From JAHEEL01 sp963836085 (GTDB lineage: Bacteria > Actinomycetota > Acidimicrobiia > Spongiisociales > UBA5794), in contig CAWIHT010000011.1 of NCBI GenBank assembly GCA_963836085.1, forward strand, positions 1-64,000: a DNA stretch of 64,000 nucleotides. The letters run 5' to 3'. This document shows, piece after piece, positions 39,862-47,819 of this stretch (position 1 is its first letter; the number at the start of each line of letters is the position of its first letter). The notes under the pieces were generated by a model. It saw nothing but the letters and a program-made list of their open reading frames with translations, was not told the origin of the DNA and made no database searches. A program made the position numbers and the translations under genes.

Positions 39862-40646
39862 ATGCCGACCGGATCGCCGACCAGATCGACCAGGTCGATC
39901 GCGACCTCGCAGAGGTCGACGAACAGGTCGATGCAGGAGAACTCGACGAGGCGACCGCCGACCGACTCCGGTCGGCATATCGCAAGGAGCGGGCCGCCAT
40001 TGAAGAGCAGATGTCGAGCGTCGAGGCTCCGACGGTTGACGAGTGTCTTGAACCGTCGGCCACGGCCCCACAGACCCGCTCGCGCGGACGCGCCATCGCC
40101 GGCTCCGCGATCATCGGTGTTGCAGCCATCGTCGTCGCCGTGGTGGCGATCTCCTCGCTCCAGGAACGAACCCCGGCCGGCGAGTCGACGGACGGCGTCG
40201 CGACCGCGGTCCTCGAGAACGGAGGAGCGCGCGACCTCTCGTCCGTCGGACTCGATGAGATGGAGGCGGTCGTCGCCCAGAACCCGGACATCCCGGGAAT
40301 GCGCCTCGCCCTGGCCGATCGGTACGTCGAAGCCGGGGACTACTCCAAGGCACTCGGCCACTACATGATCGTGCTTGAACAGGAACCCGAGAGTGCCACC
40401 GCTCTCGCCAGGGTCGGTTGGCTCACGTTCTTGTCGGGAGAAGGCGATCTCGCGGAGCCGTTCATTGTTCGTGCGATTGCGATCGAACCCGACTTTCCCC
40501 AGGCCTACTGGTATCTCGCGAATGTCCGCATCGAGACCGGCAACCCGCAGGGGGCGATCGAACCGCTCGAACAGCTGTTGGCCTACGAGCTCCCAGCCGA
40601 GGTGCGAGCGCAAGCCGAGGCGATGCTGGCGGAGGTGCGATCGTGA
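39858..40646 (+). CDS. CcmI-like TPR protein of the cytochrome c maturation operon
   Basis: A 262-aa protein. The cytosolic N-terminus (about 1-70) is a charged helical hairpin like the N-terminal part of CcmI. One transmembrane helix (about 76-97) follows, then an external part with TPR-like repeats (LALADRYVEAGDYSKALGHY, then ATALARVGWLTFLSGEGD and QAYWYLANVRIETGNPQ). CcmI holds apocytochrome C-termini for ligation; this may be the equivalent here. GTG start with 4-nt overlaps on both sides. Confidence 0.82.
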   Translation: MNADRIADQIDQVDRDLAEVDEQVDAGELDEATADRLRSAYRKERAAIEEQMSSVEAPTVDECLEPSATAPQTRSRGRAIAGSAIIGVAAIVVAVVAISSLQERTPAGESTDGVATAVLENGGARDLSSVGLDEMEAVVAQNPDIPGMRLALADRYVEAGDYSKALGHYMIVLEQEPESATALARVGWLTFLSGEGDLAEPFIVRAIAIEPDFPQAYWYLANVRIETGNPQGAIEPLEQLLAYELPAEVRAQAEAMLAEVRS

Positions 40647-41227
40647 GCAACAAGATCGTATGGATCGTCATCGCTGCTGGGCTTGCGGTGATCGTCGTAG
40701 GGGTGGCGCTGGCGGGGAGCCTCGGGAGCGATCCGACGGTGGTCGGCTCTGCGCTGATCGACAAACCGGCACCCGACCTTGTCCTCGAGGAACTCGAAGG
40801 CGACGGACAGGTGAGCCTCGCCGAGCACCTCGGAGATGTGGTCGTGGTCAACTTCTGGGCGTCGTGGTGCACGGGCTGCCGCCAGGAGCACGAAGCGCTG
40901 TCGGTTGCAGCGGCTGAGTACGCCGACTTCGATGTGACGTTCCTCGCGGTCAACACCCTTGACGACCGAGGGCAGGCGCTCGGCTTCCTGGACCGGTTCG
41001 GTCGAAGCCCCGACACCGTCTACGGCATCGACAACGGCTCGCGGGCGGCATTCTCCTATGGTGTTGCGGGCCTTCCAGAGACCTTCTTCATAGACCGTGA
41101 CGGTCTCGTGGTCGGCAAGGTCATCGGGCCGGTCACCTACGACTTGCTCACGGCGACGATCGACCAGGTGCTCCTCGGCGAGGACATCGACTCGGTCAAG
41201 ACCGGCGATACCGAGCAGAGTTCCTAG
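40643..41227 (+). CDS. ccmG: CcmG/DsbE-like membrane-tethered thioredoxin
   Basis: A 194-aa thioredoxin-fold protein with an N-terminal anchor helix (about 5-25). The active site is WCTGC in VVVNFWASWCTGCRQEH near residue 75, and the cis-Pro lies in GLPETFFIDRDG near 150, as in CcmG/ResA. It reduces disulfides of CcmH or apocytochromes outside the membrane. GTG start overlapping the TPR gene by 4 nt. Last gene of the ccm operon; no hairpin terminator is seen after it. Confidence 0.91.
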   Translation: MSNKIVWIVIAAGLAVIVVGVALAGSLGSDPTVVGSALIDKPAPDLVLEELEGDGQVSLAEHLGDVVVVNFWASWCTGCRQEHEALSVAAAEYADFDVTFLAVNTLDDRGQALGFLDRFGRSPDTVYGIDNGSRAAFSYGVAGLPETFFIDRDGLVVGKVIGPVTYDLLTATIDQVLLGEDIDSVKTGDTEQSS

Positions 41228-41308
41228 GTGTCGCTCGGTTCGATCCGCAGGCGACCCGCGTGGCTGCCGGGACCGTCAAATCGACTGCACGAAGCGGTCT
41301 GGACGGAG

Positions 41309-41314
41309 TAGCCT
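41309..41314 (+). promoter_or_regulatory. Predicted -10 element (TAGCCT), leaderless gene
   Basis: TAGCCT lies 6 nt before the ATG at 41321, and no Shine-Dalgarno is present. Confidence 0.4.
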
Positions 41315-41320
41315 GACCTC

Positions 41321-43492
41321 ATGGCAGGGTGGAAGGCTTTCGTCGGTGGTTCCCTCGCGCTGGTCCTCGCGCTCGTAACGGTGCTGGCCGGCGTACCCGC
41401 CTATGCCGAAGATGCCACCCCGCGGGTCGGTGACCCAGCCGACTACACGCCTCCCTTCAGCCTCTCCCACCCGGTGGACGGCAGACCCGGATTCGGCGAC
41501 ACGTTCGGAGCAATCCGCGAAGGCGGCATTCGTCTGCATCTGGGCAGCGACATCTCTGCACCGCACATGACACCGGTGCTCGCGGCAGCGGACGGCGTCA
41601 TCTCGCGGATCCACGTAGGCGAGAAGGCGGGCCTTCTCGTCGAGGTCACGCACGCCGGTGGTTGGACCACGAGGTATCTGCACCTCGATAGCCTCGCGTT
41701 CACCACCGAGACGATCATTCAGGAGCCTGCTGAAGCTGCCGTGCCCGAAGAACCGGCGCCGGTGGAGGAAGGCCAGGCTGCGGAGGCACCCGCGGAGACC
41801 GATACCGAGGCTCTCGACGAGACCGAATCCGCGGAACCCGCGGTCGAGGAACCCGTGACTGACGGCACCGAGTCCGATTCCGGCGAGGCCGAGGATCCCG
41901 TTGTGGACGAAGCCGCGCCTGAGCCCACCGAAGAACTGGAACCCGCTTCCGAGCCCGAATCCACCGAACCGGTCGAGATCATCATCGAGACCGACATCGC
42001 GGTGGGCGATACGGTTGCAGCGGGGGACGTTGTCGGGTTCGTCGGATGGACCGGCAACGCCAGTCCGTCGGCGCCGCACCTTCACTTCGAACTCCGGATG
42101 CCTGATGGGACTCCCGTCAACCCGTACCCCGCGCTCACCGGACGACACAGCGAGACGACGCTGTACGTTCTTCCGGACATCACCGACGAGCCGATCGTCG
42201 ACGGACTCGAACTCGTCGGGCATGTCTCGCTCATCGAGGGCTTCAACGCCGATGTGTGGGTCGACGGCAGCGTCACCTACGTCAGCACGCTCGGACGCGG
42301 CGAGGCCTGCCCTGCGACCGGCGTTCGCCGCTACGACGTCACCGATCCAGCCGAGCCGCTTGAGCTGGAAGCCATCTCGACTGAGTATCCGGGGACCAGC
42401 ACCGAGGCCGTCTGGGCGGGACCGATCGACACCGAGGCGTTCACCGGGACGATTGCGGCCGTGGCCCACGGCCCGTGTGATCCAGCCGACGAGGATGCAT
42501 TCCGCGGTCTGGTGCTCTGGGACGTCACCGATCCTGCTGCCCCCGAGTGGCTGAGCACCTACCGGACGGGTGCGGGCACGGTTGGTATCCATGATCTTGA
42601 CGTGTGGGTCGAGTCGGATCGCGTGCTGGTTGTGGCGTCGTCGCCGAATTCTCTCCTCGACCATCAAGCCGAGATCGGTGATCTGCGCATCGTCGACATC
42701 ACCGACCCGCAACGTCCGCGAGCGGTCTCGGATTGGGACTTCCGCCGGGACGCTCCCGAGACCATTCGAGAGGCCGTCCTTGACGATGCCGAATTGACGG
42801 ATTTCCCGGTTCGCGGCGTAACGATCGACCCCGAAGGGGAACGGGCCTTCGTGGCGCAATGGGACGCAGGCGTCATCATCCTCGATCTCGCAGACCCGTC
42901 GGAACCCGAGATGGTTGGTCGGACTGCGACTCTCGGGCACAGCGAAGGCAACGCAGACTCGGCAGCGTTCGACGTCGAGACCCAGGTGCTGGTCGTCAAC
43001 CACCGGGATCTCAACCCCCTCGAGGAAGAAGGCGATGAACCATCGTGGGGGACGAGTGTGGTGTTCGATGCGGGCGGCAATGCAGATCCACTCCTCGCGT
43101 CGCGGTATGCGATCGAAGACGCTCTGCCCACGGCAGAGGGCCGACTCGCCCTCGACGGCCTCTACGCCGCGCAGGATGCGGTGGTGAGCGGAAACCTCCT
43201 CTACGCGACATGGCTGTCCGGCGGTCTCCGGGTCGTCGATCTCGCCGACCCATCGGAGCCCGTGGAGGTAGCTTCGTTCGTCGCCCCGACCAAGGTCGAC
43301 CCTCAGCGTCGCTTCGCTTCGCCGAACGGCAACATCGGGATGCCGCTGGTGTGGTCCGTGTTCGTCGTCGACGACCTCATCTACGTGTCGGACCTGAACA
43401 CCGGTCTGTGGATCCTCCGCTACGAAGCGCCCGTCGACGAAGCGGCTGCGCTCGACGATCCGGTCAAGGCGAACCTGGACCGTATGCGCTAG
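41321..43492 (+). CDS. Secreted M23-type peptidase domain fused to LVIVD-repeat propeller
   Basis: A 723-aa secreted protein. It has a signal peptide (about 1-29, AYA-ED), then an M23/LytM-like domain. The metal motif HLGSD lies near residue 73, and YLHLDSL near 125. An acidic Pro/Glu-rich insert of about 85 residues follows, and the fold resumes with VGDTVAAGDVVGFVGWTG and the second metal motif HLHFE near 250. From about 290 on, at least five LVIVD-type blades follow (YDVTDPAEP, WDVTDPAAP, VDITDPQRP, LDLADPSEP, VDLADPSEP). All three M23 histidine motifs are kept, so wall hydrolysis or binding is plausible. No partner gene is obvious. Confidence 0.83.
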   Translation: MAGWKAFVGGSLALVLALVTVLAGVPAYAEDATPRVGDPADYTPPFSLSHPVDGRPGFGDTFGAIREGGIRLHLGSDISAPHMTPVLAAADGVISRIHVGEKAGLLVEVTHAGGWTTRYLHLDSLAFTTETIIQEPAEAAVPEEPAPVEEGQAAEAPAETDTEALDETESAEPAVEEPVTDGTESDSGEAEDPVVDEAAPEPTEELEPASEPESTEPVEIIIETDIAVGDTVAAGDVVGFVGWTGNASPSAPHLHFELRMPDGTPVNPYPALTGRHSETTLYVLPDITDEPIVDGLELVGHVSLIEGFNADVWVDGSVTYVSTLGRGEACPATGVRRYDVTDPAEPLELEAISTEYPGTSTEAVWAGPIDTEAFTGTIAAVAHGPCDPADEDAFRGLVLWDVTDPAAPEWLSTYRTGAGTVGIHDLDVWVESDRVLVVASSPNSLLDHQAEIGDLRIVDITDPQRPRAVSDWDFRRDAPETIREAVLDDAELTDFPVRGVTIDPEGERAFVAQWDAGVIILDLADPSEPEMVGRTATLGHSEGNADSAAFDVETQVLVVNHRDLNPLEEEGDEPSWGTSVVFDAGGNADPLLASRYAIEDALPTAEGRLALDGLYAAQDAVVSGNLLYATWLSGGLRVVDLADPSEPVEVASFVAPTKVDPQRRFASPNGNIGMPLVWSVFVVDDLIYVSDLNTGLWILRYEAPVDEAAALDDPVKANLDRMR

Positions 43493-43556
43493 CCGGGCCA
43501 CCAGTGGACATCGCGGCCGATTGCTGCCGCGAGATTGGGCCACCGCGAGGCGCCGG

Positions 43557-43562
43557 TATCCT
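43557..43562 (+). promoter_or_regulatory. Predicted -10 element (TATCCT) of the aminopeptidase gene
   Basis: TATCCT lies 38 nt before the GTG at 43595, leaving room for the AGAGGAG Shine-Dalgarno at 43581. Confidence 0.4.
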
Positions 43563-43594
43563 TGGCCTGTTTGCCGATCCAAGAGGAGCGCCCC

Positions 43595-46108
43595 GTGCCG
43601 TCCGAAGCCGATTACCGCTTGCCCCGCACCGTCATCCCCAGCCGCTACGAGCTGACGCTGACCCCCGACCTCGTCGCAGCGACCTTCGGTGGTCACGTGA
43701 TCGTGGACGTCGACGTGATGGAACCCGTCCCCGAAATCATTCTCAATACGGCGGAACTGACCCTGGGCGAGGTCGCTCTGGTCAACGACGCCGGGCAGCG
43801 ACTCAGCGCCACCGTCGAGACCGACGAAGAGGCCGAGCGATCGAAACTCAGCCTCGACGGCACGGCCGACGCGGGAGCATGGAAGCTCGATATCACCTTC
43901 GACGGGATTCTGAACGACGACCTTCGCGGCTTCTACCGGTCGGTCTACACCGACCCGGATGGGGTCGAGAAGACGATCGCCACCACGCAGTTCGAAGCGA
44001 CCGAAGCCCGCCGAGCCTTCCCCTGCTGGGACGAGCCGGATCTGAAGGCGACGTTCGGCGTCACGCTCATCGTGGACGACGGCCTGACGGCGATCTCGAA
44101 CGCAGCCGAGGCACAACGAACCGACGTGGGCGGTGGCAAGGTCGAGGTCCAGTTCGAAGATACGATGAAGATGTCCACCTACCTGGTGGCGTTCATCGTC
44201 GGCGAACTCGAAGTCACCGATCCGGTCGACGTCGACGGAGTACCCCTACGGATCGCCTATCCGGCCGGCAAGCGCGACCTGACAGATTTCGCGCTCGACG
44301 TGGCCGCCCACTCGTTGAGGTACTACGCCGACTACTACGACATCCCGTACCCCGGCGGCAAGATGGACAAGATCGCCATCCCCGATTTTGCGTGGGGTGC
44401 GATGGAGAACATGGGAGCGGTGACGTACCGCGAGACCGCGTTGCTCGTCGATGTCCGAAAAGCGACGCAGAACGAGATGATGCGGGTCGCCGAGGTCATC
44501 GCACATGAGATCGCCCACATGTGGTTCGGCGACCTTGTGACGATGAAATGGTGGAACGGGATCTGGCTCAATGAGGCGTTCGCCACGTTCGCGTCGATGA
44601 AGTGCATCGATGCGTACCGGCCAGACTGGAAGGTCTGGCTCACGTTCTCGTCCGACCGCGTCCACTCGATGGAGACCGACGCCCTCGCCGCGACCCGGCC
44701 GATCGAGTTCCCCGTCGGGTCGCCGGAAGAAGCGAACGCCATGTTCGACGCGCTCACCTACGAGAAGGGCGCCTCGGTGCTCCGGATGCTCGAGTTGTAC
44801 CTCGGTGAAGAGGCATTCCGGCTCGGGGTGAGCACCTATCTGAAGGACCACGCCTACGGCAACACCGATGGCGACGATCTCTGGTCGGCGCTGGCGACCG
44901 CGTCGGGTGAGCCGGTCAAGGAGATCATGGACACCTGGATCTTCCAGGGCGGCTTCCCGCGCGTGAACGTCGAGGGTGGTCCAGGGGAGTACACCCTGAC
45001 CCAGCAGCAGTTCCGCTACTTCGGTGATGGCGAGCAGCAGTGGAAGCTGCCCGTCCTGCTTCGGTCTTCCTCCGGGCAAGAGCGCCTGCTGCTCTCGGAG
45101 GACCAGATCATGGTCGAAGCGGGCGACGAGCTGGTGGTCAACGCCGGAGCTGGCGGCTTCTATCGGGTCGTCTACTCGCCGGAGTTGCGTGAGGCTCTGC
45201 GCGAGCGGCTTCCGTCGCTCGGCAGCGAAGAGCGCTACGCGACGATCTCGGACGCGTGGGCGGATGTGCTCAAGGGTGGCTCTGCCGCCGGGGACTACCT
45301 GGCCCTTGTCGGCGAACTGGGCGACGAGGCCGAGGTCGACGTCTGGCAGCGGATGCTCGCCGGTCTCGGTGAACTCGACCGAGTGGCGGCACCCGACATC
45401 CGTCCGGCACTGCAGGCCTATGTGCGAGATCTCGTTTCGGGCAAAGCCGAGGAGATGGGGTGGAGTCCCTCCGATGGCGAGGACGATCGCAGCCGCAAGC
45501 TCCGCGGAACGTTGATCACCGCGCTCGGCAATCTTGGCGACGACGAGGACACCCAGAGTCGCGCACGCGCCGTCTTCGAGGAAGTGCAGGAAGGTGAGCC
45601 GGTCGATGCAGAGGTAGCGGATGCAGCCCTCAGCGTCGTCGCCGGGAATGGCGACTTCTCCGACTTCGAACGGTTCCTGGCGATCTCGGATGCATCTGAC
45701 ACGCCACAAGAGGTCGTGAAGTACATCCGAGCGGCGGCCGTGGTCCCGGACCAGGAAGGCGCAGAGGAGCTCTTCCAGATGGTGCTGGACGGACGGATCC
45801 GTCGACAGGACGCGTTCTGGGTGATCGCCATCATGCTCGGCCAACGCACGAACGGCCCGCGGGTCTGGGAGCTGATGAAGGAGAACTGGGACGACCTGCT
45901 CGACCGGATGCCGCCGGCGACCGGGCGGAGAATCCTCGACTTGCTTCCGAATCGGTCGGAACCTGAGGTCGCGGCGGATATCGAGGCGTGGCTGGCGGAT
46001 CATCCGATCAAGGGTGGCGAGAAGTACGCGGACCAGCAGATCGAGCTGTTGAAGGTTCGGGTCGGCCTCCGCGAACGCGAAGCGACTCGCCTCAACGACG
46101 CCCTCTAG
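43595..46108 (+). CDS. pepN: M1-family aminopeptidase (aminopeptidase N type)
   Basis: An 837-aa M1 zinc aminopeptidase. The N-terminal beta domain begins RLPRTVIPSRYELTLTPDL. The exopeptidase motif GAMENMGAVTYRE is near residue 269, HEIAHMWFGD with the downstream NEAFATF Glu (HExxH-x18-E) is near 305, and an ERAP1_C-like helical C-terminal domain occupies about 520-835. It resembles the soluble tricorn-factor/puromycin-sensitive type and has no signal peptide. AGAGGAG before the GTG at 43595 sets the start; the longer frame from 43535 has none. A foldback repeat starts right after its stop. Confidence 0.92.
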   Translation: MPSEADYRLPRTVIPSRYELTLTPDLVAATFGGHVIVDVDVMEPVPEIILNTAELTLGEVALVNDAGQRLSATVETDEEAERSKLSLDGTADAGAWKLDITFDGILNDDLRGFYRSVYTDPDGVEKTIATTQFEATEARRAFPCWDEPDLKATFGVTLIVDDGLTAISNAAEAQRTDVGGGKVEVQFEDTMKMSTYLVAFIVGELEVTDPVDVDGVPLRIAYPAGKRDLTDFALDVAAHSLRYYADYYDIPYPGGKMDKIAIPDFAWGAMENMGAVTYRETALLVDVRKATQNEMMRVAEVIAHEIAHMWFGDLVTMKWWNGIWLNEAFATFASMKCIDAYRPDWKVWLTFSSDRVHSMETDALAATRPIEFPVGSPEEANAMFDALTYEKGASVLRMLELYLGEEAFRLGVSTYLKDHAYGNTDGDDLWSALATASGEPVKEIMDTWIFQGGFPRVNVEGGPGEYTLTQQQFRYFGDGEQQWKLPVLLRSSSGQERLLLSEDQIMVEAGDELVVNAGAGGFYRVVYSPELREALRERLPSLGSEERYATISDAWADVLKGGSAAGDYLALVGELGDEAEVDVWQRMLAGLGELDRVAAPDIRPALQAYVRDLVSGKAEEMGWSPSDGEDDRSRKLRGTLITALGNLGDDEDTQSRARAVFEEVQEGEPVDAEVADAALSVVAGNGDFSDFERFLAISDASDTPQEVVKYIRAAAVVPDQEGAEELFQMVLDGRIRRQDAFWVIAIMLGQRTNGPRVWELMKENWDDLLDRMPPATGRRILDLLPNRSEPEVAADIEAWLADHPIKGGEKYADQQIELLKVRVGLREREATRLNDAL

Positions 46109-46243
46109 CGCCGCGAACCCAGGATTCTCCTCCTTGCATATGACGCCGACAGCCCGCGGAATGAAAGGGGATCGCCGCCTTCGTCATTCTGCGGGCCCAC
46201 GGCGCCAAATCGGATGCGGAGAACCCTGGGTTCGCAGCGGGTG
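46109..46243 (+). repeat. Full-length foldback repeat element (copy C)
   Basis: Two halves in opposite orientation. The left half (46109-46170) begins CGCCGCGAACCCAGG directly after the TAG stop of the aminopeptidase gene and includes GACGCCGACAGCC and GCGGAATGAA. The right half, read on the minus strand, begins GCTGCGAACCCAGGG and includes GGCGCCGTGGGCC and GCAGAATGACG. The whole can fold into a long imperfect hairpin. Copies A and B are single halves. No ORF inside. Confidence 0.8.
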
Positions 46244-46250
46244 TCGGAGG

Positions 46251-46256
46251 TAGGCT
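46251..46256 (+). promoter_or_regulatory. Predicted -10 element (TAGGCT) of the hut operon
   Basis: TAGGCT lies just past the foldback repeat and 39 nt before the hutH ATG, which has GAGAGGAG as Shine-Dalgarno. Confidence 0.35.
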
Positions 46257-46295
46257 GTCCCTGCGGATCTCGGTCGTGACGAGAGGAGCTGGGAC

Positions 46296-47819
46296 ATGGT
46301 CGTCATCGTCGACGGATCCCCCCTCACCATCGAGGACGTCGTCGCTGTCGCCCACCGCACCGCGGACGTAGAGACCGGTCCCAACCTCGCATCCAGGATG
46401 GAGCCCGCACGACGCCTGGTTGAGCAGATCATCGCGAACGACGATGTCGCCTACGGCATCACGACCGGATTCGGAGCCCTCTCGTACACCCGTATCCCAG
46501 CCGAGCAGGCGAGCGAACTGCAGTATGACCTCGTTCGGAGCCATGCCTCCGGTGTCGGCGACCTCCTGGGCCGACCGGCGGTTCGCGCCATGCTGCTGCT
46601 GCGCGCCAGGACTCTTGCCCAGGGCTACTCAGGGGTCCGCCCGGCAATCGTCGCGCGTCTCGTCGAGTTCCTTCGGAGAGATCTCCTCCCTGCCGTCCCC
46701 GACCGGGGCTCGGTCGGCGCTTCGGGAGACCTCGCGCCATTCGCACACCTGGCGCTGCCCCTCATCGGCGAAGGGTTCTTCCTGATCGACGGACAGCGGG
46801 CCCCGGCCGCCCAAGTACTTGCGTCGGAGGGATTGGAGCCAATCGCGCTCGAGCCAAAGGAGGGCTTGAGCCTGCTCAACGGAACTGAAGGCATGCTCGC
46901 TCAGGGTTGCCTCGCCGTCGAACGAGCGCGACTCCTCGCCGATGCGGCCGACGCCGCCTGCGCCCTCTCCGTCGAGGCGCTGATGGGATCGAGTCGGCCG
47001 TTCCAGAGCCGCATCCAGCACCTTCGGCCTCATCCGGGACAGATCCACTCCGCTGCCGTGATCGCCCGGCTCCTCGACGGCTCAGCGATTGGGGCAAGCC
47101 ATCGCGACGACTTCTCACACCGGGTGCAGGACGCCTACAGCCTGAGGTGCGCACCGCAGGTACATGGATCGGTTCGAGACACGATCGACCATGCCGCTGG
47201 CGTCTTCGAGCGGGAGCTTGGAGCCGTCGTCGACAATCCGATCGTTTTCGCCGACGACGGGGATGTGATCTCCGCAGGCAACTTCCACGGCCAGCCGCTG
47301 GCGTTCGCCCTCGACTTCCTGTCGATCGCGATGACCGAGCTTGGTTCGATCTCCGAGCGGAGGACGGACCGGATCCTCGATCCGGAACGGTCATACGGCC
47401 TCTCGCCGTTCCTGGCGACGCGCCCGGGTGTCGACTCCGGATACATGCTGGCTCAGTACACAGCGGCTGCACTCGTGGCGGAGAACCGCGTGCTGTCCCA
47501 CCCGGCGTCGGTCGAGTCCATCCCAACGTCGGGCTCGCAGGAAGACCACGTCTCGATGGGCTGGGGCGCTGCCATGAAGCTACGCGACGTTCTGAGAAAT
47601 ACGGCGTACGTCATCGCCGTCGAGCTCGTGTGCGCCGCGCAAGGATGCGAGCAGCGCGCCCCGCTCGCACCGGCGGCGGGCACCACAGCGATCCTCGACG
47701 CGGTGCGGACTGTTGTGCCCCCGCTCGTCGCCGACCGTCCCGTCGGTGCGGACATCGAATCGGCTGCACAACTCATCGAAGAGGGCGCAATCACCGCAGC
47801 GATGAATCGGAGGGAGTGA
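46296..47819 (+). CDS. hutH: Histidine ammonia-lyase
   Basis: A 507-aa HutH that converts L-histidine to trans-urocanate and ammonia. The Ala-Ser-Gly triad that forms the MIO cofactor is in GSVGASGDLAPFAHL near residue 143. YGITTGFGAL near 50, GNFHGQPLAFALDFL near 330 and the SGSQEDHVSMG segment near 410 match the family. It is the first gene of hutHUI; its TGA shares one base with the hutU ATG. Confidence 0.96.
   Translation: MVVIVDGSPLTIEDVVAVAHRTADVETGPNLASRMEPARRLVEQIIANDDVAYGITTGFGALSYTRIPAEQASELQYDLVRSHASGVGDLLGRPAVRAMLLLRARTLAQGYSGVRPAIVARLVEFLRRDLLPAVPDRGSVGASGDLAPFAHLALPLIGEGFFLIDGQRAPAAQVLASEGLEPIALEPKEGLSLLNGTEGMLAQGCLAVERARLLADAADAACALSVEALMGSSRPFQSRIQHLRPHPGQIHSAAVIARLLDGSAIGASHRDDFSHRVQDAYSLRCAPQVHGSVRDTIDHAAGVFERELGAVVDNPIVFADDGDVISAGNFHGQPLAFALDFLSIAMTELGSISERRTDRILDPERSYGLSPFLATRPGVDSGYMLAQYTAAALVAENRVLSHPASVESIPTSGSQEDHVSMGWGAAMKLRDVLRNTAYVIAVELVCAAQGCEQRAPLAPAAGTTAILDAVRTVVPPLVADRPVGADIESAAQLIEEGAITAAMNRRE

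Noticed and set aside
41276..44116. 946-aa open frame on the minus strand
   Set aside because: It is antisense to the M23/LVIVD gene and the start of the aminopeptidase gene, both of which have clear domains. Long antisense frames are expected at this GC content.
44246..46003. 585-aa open frame on the minus strand
   Set aside because: Antisense to the M1 aminopeptidase; its sequence is Arg/His/Asp-rich with no family features.
46907..47818. Long N-terminal extension of the urocanase frame
   Set aside because: It runs inside hutH in another frame, is Arg-rich, and the family start is at 47819.
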